Assembly: GCA_947499095.1 (NCBI GenBank) | Contig: CANMMR010000002.1 | Span: 124,001-188,000, forward strand | From: an uncultured Erythrobacter sp. | GTDB taxonomy: Bacteria > Pseudomonadota > Alphaproteobacteria > Sphingomonadales > Sphingomonadaceae | Direction of reading: 5' to 3' | DNA: 64,000 bases | Shown here: piece after piece, positions 1-8,483 of the stretch | Layout: the number at the start of each line of letters is the position of its first letter | How positions within the stretch are numbered: the first letter of the stretch is position 1 | Notes under the pieces: model-generated | Database searches by the model: none | Told to the model about the DNA's origin: nothing | Seen by the model: the letters and a program-made list of their open reading frames with translations, nothing else | Made by a program: the position numbers and the translations under genes

Positions 1-152
1 GCGGCATCGCTCAGGCCTGCCGAAAACAGAGTTTCGCCCTTTGCCAGCCTGCGCATGCGCCCGGCTTTTGCCAGCTCGTCCCGTTCGGCCTCGTCGAGTA
101 CGGCGCAAGCCGCGCGGTCGCGCACCGGACATGTCGCGCAGGCGAGGTTCAT
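1..152 (-). CDS. Crp/Fnr-family transcriptional regulator, FnrL type (N-terminus only)
   Basis: About 50 N-terminal codons are visible before the gene runs off the left edge of the window. The protein begins MNLACATCPVRDRAAC and continues with an acidic helix and a GETLFSAG stretch typical of the start of the cyclic-nucleotide-like beta-roll of Crp/Fnr proteins. The C-x2-C-x7-C spacing matches FnrL-type oxygen sensors of alphaproteobacteria, in which these cysteines hold a [4Fe-4S] cluster that is lost in air. The DNA-binding domain is outside the window. Its ATG overlaps the stop of the upstream lipoprotein gene as ATGA, so the two are probably translationally coupled. The family assignment is fairly safe; the exact regulon is not known. 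Confidence 0.7.
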   Translation of the reverse strand, partial: MNLACATCPVRDRAACAVLDEAERDELAKAGRMRRLAKGETLFSAGLSDA

Positions 153-667
153 CGAACGCGCGCGCGCAGTCGCTCCAGCGCAGCGTCCTCTTCCGCGACC
201 AGCGCGATGACCTGCGAGCGCGCGGCCTCGATCGCTGCCGTGTCCTCCGCCTGCACCGATGCTGCGGCATACAATATGTCGAGATCGCCGAGCGGCACCG
301 AGGCCAGGCTCCTACTCGAATCAAGATCGGCGAGGGCGACCTGTGCGGCGGCCCAGCTATCGCTGCCGATCGCGGCGCCCGCAGCTGCCGCCACCCGGCG
401 CTCGGCTGTCGGCAGGGCGCTCGTGAAAGCGCGATGGGCTTCGGTCGCCCTAGCGACCAAGGTAGCAAGCTGTTCGGGGAGCGGGCCGCTGAGCGGTGTC
501 TCCACTGCGGGCACATCGATCGTCTGCGGCGGGCCGACATCGAACTGTCCCTCGGCCCGCTCGATGTCCCGGACGGCCAGCGACGGGTAGTCGCTATCGG
601 CCGGAGTCGCGCATCCGACCAGCAGGAGCGCAGGGCAGGCGGCGAGAGAGAGCTTGCGATACGTCAT
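149..667 (-). CDS. Small lipoprotein, function unknown
   Basis: Predicted 172-residue lipoprotein. It starts MTYRKLSLAACPALLLVGC, a lipoprotein signal peptide with lipobox LVGC, so the mature protein should be lipidated on the cysteine near residue 19 and face the periplasm. The rest is an Ala/Glu-rich, mostly helical domain with heptad-like spacing (for example LATLVARATEAHRAF and ALERLRARVR). I chose the ATG at 667 because GGAGAGCG precedes it at the right distance; an in-frame ATG at 679 lacks a site. The stop overlaps the start of the FnrL-type regulator (ATGA), suggesting one transcript. I do not recognise a named family. Confidence 0.75.
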   Translation of the reverse strand: MTYRKLSLAACPALLLVGCATPADSDYPSLAVRDIERAEGQFDVGPPQTIDVPAVETPLSGPLPEQLATLVARATEAHRAFTSALPTAERRVAAAAGAAIGSDSWAAAQVALADLDSSRSLASVPLGDLDILYAAASVQAEDTAAIEAARSQVIALVAEEDAALERLRARVR

Positions 668-732
668 CGCGCTCTCCATATCATGCAGGCCGAAAGTCGC
701 CAGCGAGGATGCAAAAATCCTCGCTCTGGCCG

Positions 733-761
733 TTGACTTGGGCCCGCCATTCGCCTAACGG
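733..761 (+). promoter_or_regulatory. Possible promoter for rplU-rpmA
   Basis: TTGACT followed after about 17 bases by TAACGG lies in the 190-base gap upstream of rplU. The -35 match is good and the -10 match is weak. A second AT-rich stretch (GTATATT, near 808) could be another -10. This is a guess from consensus only. Confidence 0.3.
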
Positions 762-856
762 CACGCTTCTTTCCGGGGCTGCCAATCGGCGGCCTGACGG
801 GTGCGCCGTATATTCGCAAGGATGCGGCAAAGCTAATTGATTGAGAGATAACCACC

Positions 857-1354
857 ATGTTCGCAGTAGTGCGCACGGGCGGCAAGCAATACCGGGTTGC
901 CGCCGGAGACAAGATCGCCGTTGAAAAGCTGGCTGGCGAAGCCGGTGATACCATCACGCTGGGCGACGTCCTGCTCGCCGGTGAAGGCGAGAAGCTCGAA
1001 GACGCCGGCAAGGTGACCGTATCCGCGGAAATCATTGCCCAGGCGAAGAGCGAGAAGGTGATCGTCTTCAAGAAGCGCCGCCGCCACAATTATCGCCGCA
1101 AGAACGGCCATCGCCAGCAGATGACCCTGCTGCGCATCACCGCCGTCGGCGATTCGAAGGCCGAGAAGAAGGCTGCGCCGAAGAAGGAAGCGGCTCCCAA
1201 GCCCGAAGCCAAAACGGACGACGCGCCGAAGGCCGAGAAGAAGGCAGACGCCAAGAAGGCTGCTCCCAAGAAGGGTGCCGTCGAGGAAAAGACTCCGGCC
1301 AAGAAGGCAGCGCCGAAGAAGGCTGCCGCCAAGAAGACCGAAGACAAGAAGTAA
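857..1354 (+). CDS. rplU: Large ribosomal subunit protein bL21 with long Lys/Ala tail
   Basis: 50S protein L21, which binds 23S rRNA. Residues 1 to about 100 are the whole L21 fold ([18 protein letters not shown] at the start, the basic [17 protein letters not shown] region, then TLLRITAV). The protein is 165 residues against about 103 in E. coli. The extra 60 or so residues are a low-complexity tail of AAPKK/EKKAD-type units that looks like histone H1 and is probably disordered. GAGAG lies upstream of the ATG. rpmA follows after 12 bases, the usual L21-L27 operon. Confidence 0.97.
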   Translation: MFAVVRTGGKQYRVAAGDKIAVEKLAGEAGDTITLGDVLLAGEGEKLEDAGKVTVSAEIIAQAKSEKVIVFKKRRRHNYRRKNGHRQQMTLLRITAVGDSKAEKKAAPKKEAAPKPEAKTDDAPKAEKKADAKKAAPKKGAVEEKTPAKKAAPKKAAAKKTEDKK

Positions 1355-1366
1355 GGATTACGGACG

Positions 1367-1636
1367 ATGGCACATAAAAAAGCAGGCGGTTCATCGCGCA
1401 ACGGTCGCGACTCAGCCGGTCGTCGCCTCGGTGTGAAGAAGTTCGGCAGCGAGAACGTCGTCGCCGGCAACATCATCGTGCGCCAGCGCGGCACCAAGTT
1501 CTATCCGGGCACCAATGTCGGCATGGGCAAGGACCACACGCTGTTCGCCCTTGCCGACGGTATTGTGCGCTTCCACAAGGGCAAGCTCGACCGCAAATTC
1601 GTCTCGGTCGACATGCTGGCGGAAGCCGCCGAATAA
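1367..1636 (+). CDS. rpmA: Large ribosomal subunit protein bL27
   Basis: 89-residue L27 beginning [24 protein letters not shown], the family signature; the N-terminal arm reaches into the peptidyl-transferase centre. The start has no extra N-terminal extension of the kind that needs cleavage in Firmicutes. The gene is second in the rplU-rpmA operon and is followed by a strong hairpin terminator. Confidence 0.97.
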   Translation: MAHKKAGGSSRNGRDSAGRRLGVKKFGSENVVAGNIIVRQRGTKFYPGTNVGMGKDHTLFALADGIVRFHKGKLDRKFVSVDMLAEAAE

Positions 1637-1703
1637 TCGGACGCTCCGATAACGGGATCGTCCAGACGGGACGGTCCCAGCCGGGATAACCACCGGCAAC
1701 CGA

Positions 1704-1744
1704 AGAGGGAGATGGGGCCGACCCGTCTCCCTCTTGTCGTTTCT
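1704..1744 (+). terminator. Hairpin terminator after rpmA
   Basis: AGAGGGAGATGGG (1704-1716) pairs with CCCGTCTCCCTCT (1722-1734) around a 5-base loop, with one G-U pair. It is followed by an interrupted T stretch (TGTCGTTTCT). It lies about 70 bases after the rpmA stop. Confidence 0.7.
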
Positions 1745-1836
1745 CCCTCTCAGTCTGGCGAAATATCCTTTCGCCGCCACGCAACTGTCACGCGTCCGGC
1801 CTAGGAGCCCGGAGCGTGGATATGGGGAGAATACCG

Positions 1837-2376
1837 ATGTTCCATGTTACCCAGAGGCTGCTGTTGCGGCCTGCCTGGCCCGAAGATGCAGAAGCGCTGT
1901 TTGGCGGAATCGCCGACGAGGGCGTCGTCCGCAACCTCGCGCGCGCACCGTGGCCCTATCTCCCCGAACACGCCCGCCAGTTCGTCATGCGCGAACAAGA
2001 TAGCAAAGTACCGAGCTTCCTGCTGACGCTACCCGGCAGTCACGGGTCGGTAATCATCGGTGGTGCCGGTCTCGGCGAGACGGAAAGCGGCGTCGAACTC
2101 GGCTACTGGATCGCCCGTCCGTACTGGGGGCGGGGCTTTGCGACGGAAGCCGCGCGCGGAGTGATCGAAGTGGCGAAGTCGCTCGGTTACGAGCGGCTGG
2201 AAGCAGGACATTTCACCGACAATCCCGCGTCCGGTCGGGTCCTTCGCAAAATCGGTTTCCGTCCCACCGGCAAGGTGGCGCCGCGACACAGCTGCGCGCG
2301 CGGCGAGGATGTCGAATGCGTGCTTTTCACGCTCGATCTCGCAGAGGACGAGGTCGCAGCCCCAAAAGCGGCGTGA
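1837..2376 (+). CDS. GNAT N-acetyltransferase, RimJ/RimL-like
   Basis: 179-residue acetyltransferase of the GNAT superfamily, transferring acetyl from acetyl-CoA to an unknown amine. The start (FHVTQRLLLRPAWPEDAEAL) is the usual first strand and helix of the RimJ/RimL type. ELGYWIARPYWGRGFATEAA contains the acetyl-CoA pyrophosphate loop (R/Q-x-x-G-x-G/A form), and NPASGRVLRKIGF is the conserved C-terminal motif. I chose the ATG at 1837 because GGGGAGA sits 7 bases upstream; an ATG at 1822 and a GTG at 1816 are alternatives. The gene is monocistronic, ending at a terminator shared with the converging gene. The substrate cannot be told. Confidence 0.85.
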   Translation: MFHVTQRLLLRPAWPEDAEALFGGIADEGVVRNLARAPWPYLPEHARQFVMREQDSKVPSFLLTLPGSHGSVIIGGAGLGETESGVELGYWIARPYWGRGFATEAARGVIEVAKSLGYERLEAGHFTDNPASGRVLRKIGFRPTGKVAPRHSCARGEDVECVLFTLDLAEDEVAAPKAA

Positions 2377-2386
2377 CCCAAACGAA

Positions 2387-2423
2387 AGGCCCCGCAATCG
2401 CTTGCGGGGCCTCTTCTTTTTTC
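2387..2423 (+). terminator. Rho-independent terminator
   Basis: Perfect 11-bp stem AGGCCCCGCAA/TTGCGGGGCCT (2387-2397 with 2402-2412), loop TCGC, then TCTTCTTTTTT. It ends the acetyltransferase transcript and may also serve the converging gene on the other strand. Confidence 0.93.
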
Positions 2424-2434
2424 CTTCTTGAGAC

Positions 2435-3313
2435 TTATTCGGCAGGCATCAGTGCCGCTTCGAACTCGCCCTCGTATTTGCCGATCAGATGGCGATCGTC
2501 GTGATCCCACGGGTGGAAGCCCGGCTTGAAGTAGCTCAGCCACGCGGGGAAAATGCGGCGCACGACGCCCGGCTTCACGGTCAGGTACTTGAACAGGCCC
2601 CATTTGGCCTTCCAGCCGGTGATGCCGTCCTGCCCCAGCAGTTCCAGCGTGTCGGTCCAGCGATTGCGGAAAAAGTTGAAGCTGACGATCAGCATCATCA
2701 GGCTGCGCAGTTTCCAGCGACGGAACGGCGTCCAGTCGCGGGTCGCGTGGTTCCAGGTGTCGAAGGCAACGCCCTTGTGCTCGATCTCCTCGACCGCATG
2801 CCATTCCCACATTGCACGCACTTCCGGATCGGCATCCTTGAAGTGCTGCGGATTGGCGAGGAATTCCTGCGCCATCATCGCGGTGTAGTGCTCCAGCGCC
2901 ATGGTCGCCGCAAGGTTCACGATGACCGGGCGATCCTTGGTCAGCGCGAGCATCTCGCCCACGCGCTTGTCGATCGCCTTGATGTCGTAACCGTGATCTT
3001 CGGCAAGGCGGTTGAACGCAATGTGTTCGCGGGTGTGGTTGATTTCCTGCTTCACGAAGGCGCGGATTTCTTCCGCGAGCTTCGGATCGGCCCCTTCGCG
3101 ATGCGCCTTGACGGCTTCGATGAAGAAGGCCTCGCCGCGCGGGAAGGTGGCCGACAGCGCGTTGTGCCACGCCGTACCGAACGCATCGCCCGCCCACCAG
3201 CGGCGCGGCTTGGTGTCGCGATTGAAACGCTCGTCGCGCACGGTGAGGGTAAGGTCCTCCGGCGTCGGGGCGGATTTGCGAGTATCGATTTCGATTGAGG
3301 CAGGGGCGTTCAT
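2435..3313 (-). CDS. Predicted metal-dependent hydrolase, ferritin-like (PF10118 family)
   Basis: 292-residue protein of the predicted metal-dependent hydrolase family. It is all-helical and has repeated metal-ligand patterns of the ferritin-like di-iron kind: FIEAVKAHR, KQEINHTREH, MALEHY and HAVEEIEHK, spaced over residues 65-185. The biochemical reaction of this family is not established. The divergent gene encodes a TetR regulator, and the shared 115-base spacer holds a long palindrome, so this gene is the likely target of that repressor. TetR-linked genes of this type are often induced by fatty or lipophilic compounds, but nothing in the sequence proves that here. Confidence 0.8.
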   Translation of the reverse strand: MNAPASIEIDTRKSAPTPEDLTLTVRDERFNRDTKPRRWWAGDAFGTAWHNALSATFPRGEAFFIEAVKAHREGADPKLAEEIRAFVKQEINHTREHIAFNRLAEDHGYDIKAIDKRVGEMLALTKDRPVIVNLAATMALEHYTAMMAQEFLANPQHFKDADPEVRAMWEWHAVEEIEHKGVAFDTWNHATRDWTPFRRWKLRSLMMLIVSFNFFRNRWTDTLELLGQDGITGWKAKWGLFKYLTVKPGVVRRIFPAWLSYFKPGFHPWDHDDRHLIGKYEGEFEAALMPAE

Positions 3314-3333
3314 AGGAAGGCTCCGAGGTTAAC

Positions 3334-3372
3334 TGACATTGATGTAAGTAGCGCTTGCTTACATCGATGTCA
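3334..3372. promoter_or_regulatory. Palindromic operator of the TetR regulator
   Basis: The half-site TGACATTGATGTAAG (3334-3348) is repeated inverted as CTTACATCGATGTCA (3358-3372), one mismatch in fifteen positions. The two halves are centred in the divergent promoter region between the hydrolase and the tetR gene. Length and position fit a TetR-family operator that controls both genes. Confidence 0.75.
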
Positions 3373-3428
3373 ATAACGAGCCGTAAACGGCTTTGCGCGC
3401 TTACCGCTTTGAGTTAACGCTTCATCGC

Positions 3429-4028
3429 ATGGCCACGCGCAAGAGACTTTCCCCCGAAGAATCGCGCCTCGCCGCACTCGAAGCGGCAAGGGCGTTGTTG
3501 ATCGAGGCGGGGCCGCAAGCGGTAACGCTAAAGGCGGTCGCTGCGCGAATCGGACGCACGCATGCGAACCTCTTGCATCACTTCGGCTCTGCGGCAGGAC
3601 TGCAAAAGGCGCTTGCGGGGTATCTTGCCGGCACGGTTTGCGACACGATAATCGACGCGGTGCGCGCGACCAGGGCAGGACTTGGATCCCCGCGCGAAGT
3701 GGTCGATCTCGCTTTCGATGCTTTCGATAAGGAAGGGGCGGGAGCGCTCGCCAGCTGGATGATCCTGACCGGCAACGAAGACGCCCTCACACCCATCGTC
3801 GAGACGATCCACAACCTGGTCGACGAGATTGCGCCGGAGGAGGCCGAGCATGGCGGCCACCCGATGCAGGTTCACGAAGAGACGCTGGCGCTGGTCCTGA
3901 TGGCGATGGGCGACGCGCTGATCGGCAGCGCGCTCTCGCGCTCGCTGGGTTTGCCCGAGACTGCCGCACGCGACCGGGCGGAGCGGATGCTGGTCAACTC
4001 GATCGCCGCGCTCAATCTGCCGGAGTAA
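3429..4028 (+). CDS. TetR-family transcriptional regulator
   Basis: 199-residue one-component regulator. The N-terminal helix-turn-helix covers about residues 12-55 (AALEAARALLIEAG, TLKAVAARIGRTHANLLHHF); the rest is a helical ligand-binding domain. ATG at 3429 matches the start of the domain; an in-frame TTG at 3393 would add 12 residues that do not fit. It is divergent from the hydrolase gene and almost certainly binds the palindrome between them. The 3' end overlaps the converging ygfZ gene by 17 bases. Confidence 0.9.
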   Translation: MATRKRLSPEESRLAALEAARALLIEAGPQAVTLKAVAARIGRTHANLLHHFGSAAGLQKALAGYLAGTVCDTIIDAVRATRAGLGSPREVVDLAFDAFDKEGAGALASWMILTGNEDALTPIVETIHNLVDEIAPEEAEHGGHPMQVHEETLALVLMAMGDALIGSALSRSLGLPETAARDRAERMLVNSIAALNLPE

Positions 4029-4752
4029 GCCCCGGCTTCATCCAGTCGGGAGCGCGATCTGTGTCGATCGCGTCCAGACGCAGGTGATCGACCGCGAGTC
4101 CGAGGTCTTCGTGCGCAACCTTCCGACGCTTTTCCGCCGATGACCCTAGCGGCACCACGACCAGTCGGCGATTCACCTTGCTGCGCCAGTTCATCCGCGC
4201 GGTATTCTCCTGACCGATATAGCAGCCCTTGTTGAAGCTCACGCCGTGTAGTTCGACCGCATTGGTTTCGAGCCAGAGGATGTCACCCAGTTCCGCGCGC
4301 CCCTCCGGAACGCCGAGCGAGAGCCGGTGCGCGCGCCACGCGTAGTCGGCGGCATTGTCGTCATCGTCGACAGGCGAAAGCCAGCGCTGGCCTAGCGCAC
4401 CAAGCCGTGGGTCGGCCGCGCCGCCGTCACCCATCTCGCGCTGCCAATATACGCCGACCACCGGATCGACCTCGACGTCGATCGCGCGGCGCAGGCGGTA
4501 GAGCGACAAACGTTTCGCAAGCTCCTCAGCCGCCTCGGCCTCGCAATCGATTAGCAGCTCGCCTTTCGAGCCGGGCCAGACGAGGAAATCGAACATCGTC
4601 TTGCCCTGCGGTGTCAACAAGCCAGCATAGACTGGCAAACGGCCTGCCACATCGTTGGTGACCAGGCCCTGCAGGAAGCCGACAACATCCTCTTCGGCAT
4701 TGCGGGGCGAAAGGCGGACCACCGCCCGCTCGAACAATCGTGTCGCAGTCAT
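4012..4752 (-). CDS. ygfZ: Folate-binding protein YgfZ (CAF17/IBA57 family)
   Basis: 246-residue GcvT-related protein that uses tetrahydrofolate to help make or repair iron-sulfur clusters in some enzymes. The family signature K-G-C-Y-x-G-Q-E is present as KGCYIGQENTAR, holding the conserved cysteine, and the N-terminal GLVTNDV and LLTPQGKTMFDFL stretches match the folate-binding fold. It is somewhat short, as in other sphingomonads. It converges with tetR (17-base overlap of coding ends) and is divergent from the patatin gene. Confidence 0.9.
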   Translation of the reverse strand: MTATRLFERAVVRLSPRNAEEDVVGFLQGLVTNDVAGRLPVYAGLLTPQGKTMFDFLVWPGSKGELLIDCEAEAAEELAKRLSLYRLRRAIDVEVDPVVGVYWQREMGDGGAADPRLGALGQRWLSPVDDDDNAADYAWRAHRLSLGVPEGRAELGDILWLETNAVELHGVSFNKGCYIGQENTARMNWRSKVNRRLVVVPLGSSAEKRRKVAHEDLGLAVDHLRLDAIDTDRAPDWMKPGLTPAD

Positions 4753-4790
4753 GGGTGACAGATAGGATGCGACCGCCCATAGGCAAAGCG

Positions 4791-5615
4791 ATGTTCAGCG
4801 ATATCGAGCAATTGGTGTTCTCCGGTGGTGGCATCCGCTGCTTCTGGCATGGCGGTTTCCTGTCCGGATTGGGCGACAAGGCGGATCTAGCCCCCAAGCG
4901 CGTCAGTGGCGCGTCGGGCGGCGCACTGAGCGCTGCTGCGTGGATTGGCGGCCGCGAGCGGGATCTCAAGATGCTGATGACGGAGGCGTTCCGCATCAAC
5001 GATGCGAATTACGACCGCAGGCGCAGCAATTTCACCCCGCATCAGGAAATCTACCGCGCCGTAGTCGAAACGACCCTGGACGAAGCCGCGATCGAGGCGA
5101 TTGCCGAAGGGCCCGAATACGAAGTTTCGCTGTCATGCCCGCCCAAACATATGTCGGCCCGCTTGAGCGCGGTTTTCTACGGGATCCTGTACAAGCTCGA
5201 CCAGGCTCTCCGATCGACCCCGCACCTGATACTGCCGCGCCGTGCAGGACTGGGCGAAGTTTGCGTCGATGCGCGCCAGGCCGCACGCGACGGCAAACTC
5301 GTCGATCTGATCTGCGCCGCTGCGACCATCCCGCCCGTCTTCGACGTGCCGGAATGGGAGGGGGACCGGGTGCTCGATGGCGGCTTGCTGGACAAGGCGC
5401 CTTTGCCGAAAGACGACCACGGGAAAACGCTCGTGCTGATGACCAGCATCTACGAAAATCTCCCGCAGTCCGATCGCTGTACCTATATCCAGCCCACCCG
5501 CGAGGTCGCGGCGGACAAGATCGATTTTTCCGACGCCAGCAAGGTAACCCGCACCTGGGAGCAGGGCGAAGCGGACGCGCGGCAATGGCTGGCAGATCGC
5601 GGGGAGGGCGGCTAA
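4791..5615 (+). CDS. Patatin-like phospholipase
   Basis: About 274-residue lipid acyl hydrolase of the patatin/RssA class. The Ser-Asp dyad is visible: the oxyanion glycines FSGGGIRC near the start, the nucleophile elbow SGASGG (G-x-S-x-G), and [10 protein letters not shown] with the catalytic Asp. It carries no signal peptide, so it acts in the cytosol or on the inner membrane face. The start is uncertain: ATG at 4791 has AGG 8 bases upstream; ATG 4767 and GTG 4740 are alternatives. The pyrC gene begins 10 bases after the stop, so both probably share a transcript. Confidence 0.85.
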   Translation: MFSDIEQLVFSGGGIRCFWHGGFLSGLGDKADLAPKRVSGASGGALSAAAWIGGRERDLKMLMTEAFRINDANYDRRRSNFTPHQEIYRAVVETTLDEAAIEAIAEGPEYEVSLSCPPKHMSARLSAVFYGILYKLDQALRSTPHLILPRRAGLGEVCVDARQAARDGKLVDLICAAATIPPVFDVPEWEGDRVLDGGLLDKAPLPKDDHGKTLVLMTSIYENLPQSDRCTYIQPTREVAADKIDFSDASKVTRTWEQGEADARQWLADRGEGG

Positions 5616-5625
5616 GGCGCGCGCG

Positions 5626-6663
5626 ATGACCCAGACGCTCACCATCCGCCGCCCCGACGACTGGCACCTGCATTTTCGCGATGGCGAGACGATGCGCGCC
5701 GTTGTACCGCACACCGCGCGGCAGTTCGCCCGCGCCATCGCGATGCCGAATCTGTCGCCGCCGGTGACCACCAGCGCTCTCGCCGCCGCCTACCGCGAGC
5801 GGATCGCGGACGCCGTCCCGGAAGGCGTCGGGTTCACACCGCTGATGACCGCCTATCTTACCGACGAGAGCGATGCCGACGATCTTGCGGCTGGCTTCGC
5901 CGACGGTGTGCTAACGGCTGCCAAACTTTACCCCGCCGGGGCCACGACCAATTCCGCGCATGGCGTTACCGATGTCGCCAACATCAGCGGCGTTCTGGAG
6001 CGTATGGCCGACATCGGCATGCCGCTTTGCGTTCATGGCGAAATAACCCATACGGAAATCGATATCTTCGACCGCGAGGCGGTGTTTATCGAGCGGGTGT
6101 TGCAACCGCTGGCCGAGCGACTGCCCCAGCTCAAGGTCATTTTCGAACACATCACGACGCGGCAGGCGGTCGAATTCGTCAGCGCTTCAGGGCCAAATAT
6201 CGCGGCGACGATCACGCCGCAGCATCTGCACATCAATCGTAACGATATCCTCGTCGGCGGGATCAGGCCGCATATGTATTGCCTGCCTGTCGCCAAGCGC
6301 GAGGAGCACCGGTTGGCCTTGCGCAAGGCCGCGACTGGCGGTTCGGGAAAATACTTCCTTGGCACCGATAGTGCCCCGCACCATCGCCATGACAAGGAAA
6401 GCGATTGCGGCTGCGCAGGCATTTTCAACGCGCCGCATGCCCTGGAAAGCTACGTTACGGTGTTCGACCAGGAGGGCGCGCTCGACCGCTTCGAGGCTTT
6501 CGCGTCGGAGAACGGACCGCGCTTCTACGGCCTGCCGCTCAACGAAGGCACGGTAACGCTCGAGAAGATCGCACAGGAAGTTCCGGCAACGGTCGCTGGC
6601 GGTGCGGCGGAAATCGTGCCGTTCCACGCCGGCGAAACGCTCAGTTGGCGGCTGGCTTCCTAG
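5626..6663 (+). CDS. pyrC: Dihydroorotase, homodimeric type
   Basis: 345-residue E. coli-type PyrC, the third step of pyrimidine synthesis (carbamoyl-aspartate to dihydroorotate). [10 protein letters not shown] near residue 12 gives the zinc His-x-His pair; [17 protein letters not shown] holds the lysine that is carboxylated to bridge the two zincs; VHGE and FEHITT give the other histidines; and GTDSAPH the catalytic aspartate. Length equals E. coli PyrC. The last 23 bases overlap the converging rarD gene. Confidence 0.97.
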   Translation: MTQTLTIRRPDDWHLHFRDGETMRAVVPHTARQFARAIAMPNLSPPVTTSALAAAYRERIADAVPEGVGFTPLMTAYLTDESDADDLAAGFADGVLTAAKLYPAGATTNSAHGVTDVANISGVLERMADIGMPLCVHGEITHTEIDIFDREAVFIERVLQPLAERLPQLKVIFEHITTRQAVEFVSASGPNIAATITPQHLHINRNDILVGGIRPHMYCLPVAKREEHRLALRKAATGGSGKYFLGTDSAPHHRHDKESDCGCAGIFNAPHALESYVTVFDQEGALDRFEAFASENGPRFYGLPLNEGTVTLEKIAQEVPATVAGGAAEIVPFHAGETLSWRLAS

Positions 6664-7543
6664 AGCGCGACCACAGGTCCCAGATGAAGATCGCCGCCGC
6701 TGCCCAGATGCAGGCGAAGCAGGCCGCCTGGGCGTAGTTCAGCTCTTCGCCGAATACCGTCAGGCCCAGAATGAAGACGATGCTCGGTGCCAGGAACTGG
6801 ATGAAGCCGAGCGTCGAATAGGGCAGTTTGCGCGCCGCGATGGCGAACAGCAGCAGCGGGAATGCCGTCAGAGCGCCGCCCAGCATGATCGCAAGGCTGA
6901 GGCCGATGTCCTGCACGAATGACGAACCCGCCGGGCTCTGCGCATAATACCAGGCGACGCCGAGAGCCGGAACCAGCAGGATCGCCGACTCGATGGTGAG
7001 ACCGGGCAGCGAGCCGACCGGCACTTGCTTGCGGATAAGGCCGTAGGTTCCGAAACTCATGGCCAGCGTCAGGCTGATCCAGAGGGTCGTCAGCGCACCT
7101 GCCAGCAGCAGCGAAACGCCGATCCCGGCGATTGCCACTGCAACCCACTGCGGGCGCGACAAACGCTCGCCGAGCAGCAGCGTGCCCAGCAGCACGTTGA
7201 CGAGCGGGTTGATGTAATAGCCGAGGCTGGCGGCGTAGACCTGTCCGTTCTGAATTGCCCAGACATAGACCACCCAGTTGATCGCGATCAGCGTCGCGCT
7301 GAGCAGGAGCAGGGCGAGGGTCTGGCGATCCGCCAAGGCGCGGCGAACTTCGCCGCCCTGCTTGCGAAAAGCGACGATCAGCAAGCACAATGGCAGCGTC
7401 CAGATAATGCGCCAGCCGACGAATTCGAACGGCGGCACGCTGCTGACGAGAATCAGATAGAGCGGTAGGAAGCCCCAGATGACATAGGCGCCGACGGCTG
7501 CGCCGAGGCCCGTCCTGTCTGTCTGTGAAGCCGCCTCAGTCAT
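6641..7543 (-). CDS. rarD: EamA-family transporter RarD
   Basis: 300-residue inner-membrane protein with about ten predicted transmembrane helices in two EamA repeats. The start [19 protein letters not shown] and the stretch [19 protein letters not shown] are hallmarks of the RarD subgroup (linked to chloramphenicol sensitivity). Substrate unknown; the family are drug/metabolite exporters. It converges with pyrC. Confidence 0.92.
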   Translation of the reverse strand: MTEAASQTDRTGLGAAVGAYVIWGFLPLYLILVSSVPPFEFVGWRIIWTLPLCLLIVAFRKQGGEVRRALADRQTLALLLLSATLIAINWVVYVWAIQNGQVYAASLGYYINPLVNVLLGTLLLGERLSRPQWVAVAIAGIGVSLLLAGALTTLWISLTLAMSFGTYGLIRKQVPVGSLPGLTIESAILLVPALGVAWYYAQSPAGSSFVQDIGLSLAIMLGGALTAFPLLLFAIAARKLPYSTLGFIQFLAPSIVFILGLTVFGEELNYAQAACFACIWAAAAIFIWDLWSRSRKPAAN

Positions 7544-7649
7544 CCTGCAGCGGCGCTAGGCGCGCAAAATCAGCGCTGCAAGCTTCATCTCGCCGACGCG
7601 AGATAGTCGGTTCGTCGCAAATTTCGAATCTGACGGCGCGGTTGCATTC

Positions 7650-7661
7650 GGTTCAGGTTGG
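7650..7661 (+). promoter_or_regulatory. GGTTCAG[AG]TTGG motif upstream of a secreted-protein gene
   Basis: GGTTCAGGTTGG begins 69 bases before the glycine-zipper gene. Nearly the same 12-mer (GGTTCAGATTGG) lies 94 bases before the RcnB-family gene at 31613-32473. CTGAA follows 11-16 bases downstream in one and CGAACTGA in the other. The shared element suggests common control of the two secreted Tyr/Arg-rich proteins. No regulator can be named from this. Confidence 0.4.
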
Positions 7662-7718
7662 CGGGCTTAAAGCTGAACATCACAGGGCCAATACAAGATC
7701 GCAAAAGGGACGAATACG

Positions 7719-8246
7719 ATGGCAAATATGTTCAAGCTTCCAGCAATAGCCATGGCCGCAGCGGGCCTCACTCTGGCTGTTCCGGCCTCCGCAGCGCCGG
7801 CCGCCCATGCTGCTCCGACAGCACATGCTTCGGTCTACTACGACGGGCCTGCTTCGACGGTTTATGAGCACGGCAAGAAGAAGCGCAAGCATTGGAAGCG
7901 CTATCGCGATCGCGCCTATTACAGCGATCGCAGCTATTACGACGATCGCCGGGACTATCGTGATTACCGCGATTACCGCCAGTCCCGTCCCTACTACATG
8001 GGTTATGACCGCAATTATGGCGAGCCAGTTCGCCGCGACACCCGCATCTGGCGTGGTCGTGACAACCGATACTACTGCCGCCGCGAGAATGGCACCACCG
8101 GCCTGCTGGTCGGTGCCGGGGTCGGTGCGCTGATCGGCCATGAAGTTGCCGGTCGCGGCGATCGCACGCTCGGCGCGATCCTCGGCGGTGCTGCCGGCGC
8201 GCTGCTCGGCCGGACCATCGATCGCTCGAACACGCGCTGCGGCTGA
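7719..8246 (+). CDS. Secreted Tyr/Arg/Asp-rich protein with glycine-zipper 2TM domain
   Basis: 175 residues. There is a Sec signal peptide to about residue 26 (LTLAVPASAAPAA), then a highly charged region rich in YYxDR and DYRDYR repeats, and finally the glycine zipper GLLVGAGVGALIGHEVAG...GAILGGAAGALLG (about 128-165), a segment that can insert in or lie on the outer membrane. Similar proteins accompany RcnB-like genes in sphingomonads; their role is thought to be envelope homeostasis but is not settled. A shared promoter motif links it to the RcnB-family gene near 32 kb. Confidence 0.85.
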   Translation: MANMFKLPAIAMAAAGLTLAVPASAAPAAHAAPTAHASVYYDGPASTVYEHGKKKRKHWKRYRDRAYYSDRSYYDDRRDYRDYRDYRQSRPYYMGYDRNYGEPVRRDTRIWRGRDNRYYCRRENGTTGLLVGAGVGALIGHEVAGRGDRTLGAILGGAAGALLGRTIDRSNTRCG

Positions 8247-8320
8247 TCCGGAATACCAGCTTTCGTCCGTGCCCACCCACGGGCGAAGGGCGGCACCCAA
8301 GATAACAATCACGGGCCGCC

Positions 8321-8369
8321 AAGGGCGTCTCCTCTTTCCTTCGGGAGAGGGGAGGCGCCCTTATCGTTT
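8321..8369 (+). terminator. Hairpin terminator
   Basis: AAGGGCGTCTCCTCT (8321-8335) pairs with AGAGGGGAGGCGCCCTT (8346-8362) with one bulge, followed by a weak T stretch (TTATCGTTT). It lies about 75 bases after the glycine-zipper gene. Confidence 0.75.
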
Positions 8370-8483
8370 CGCGTTAAGCCTTTCGCAGGCCAGGTGTCCC
8401 GCTATGATGCAGCGCGCTGCAAGCGGCTGGAAACCGCCAGCGCCAGACAGCAGAAACCCACACCTATCTGCCGGAGGCCCCTG

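Noticed and set aside
2187..3197. Alternative 336-codon minus-strand frame across the hydrolase gene
   Set aside because: It is a shifted frame of the same DNA with Arg-rich shadow composition; the 292-residue frame has family motifs.
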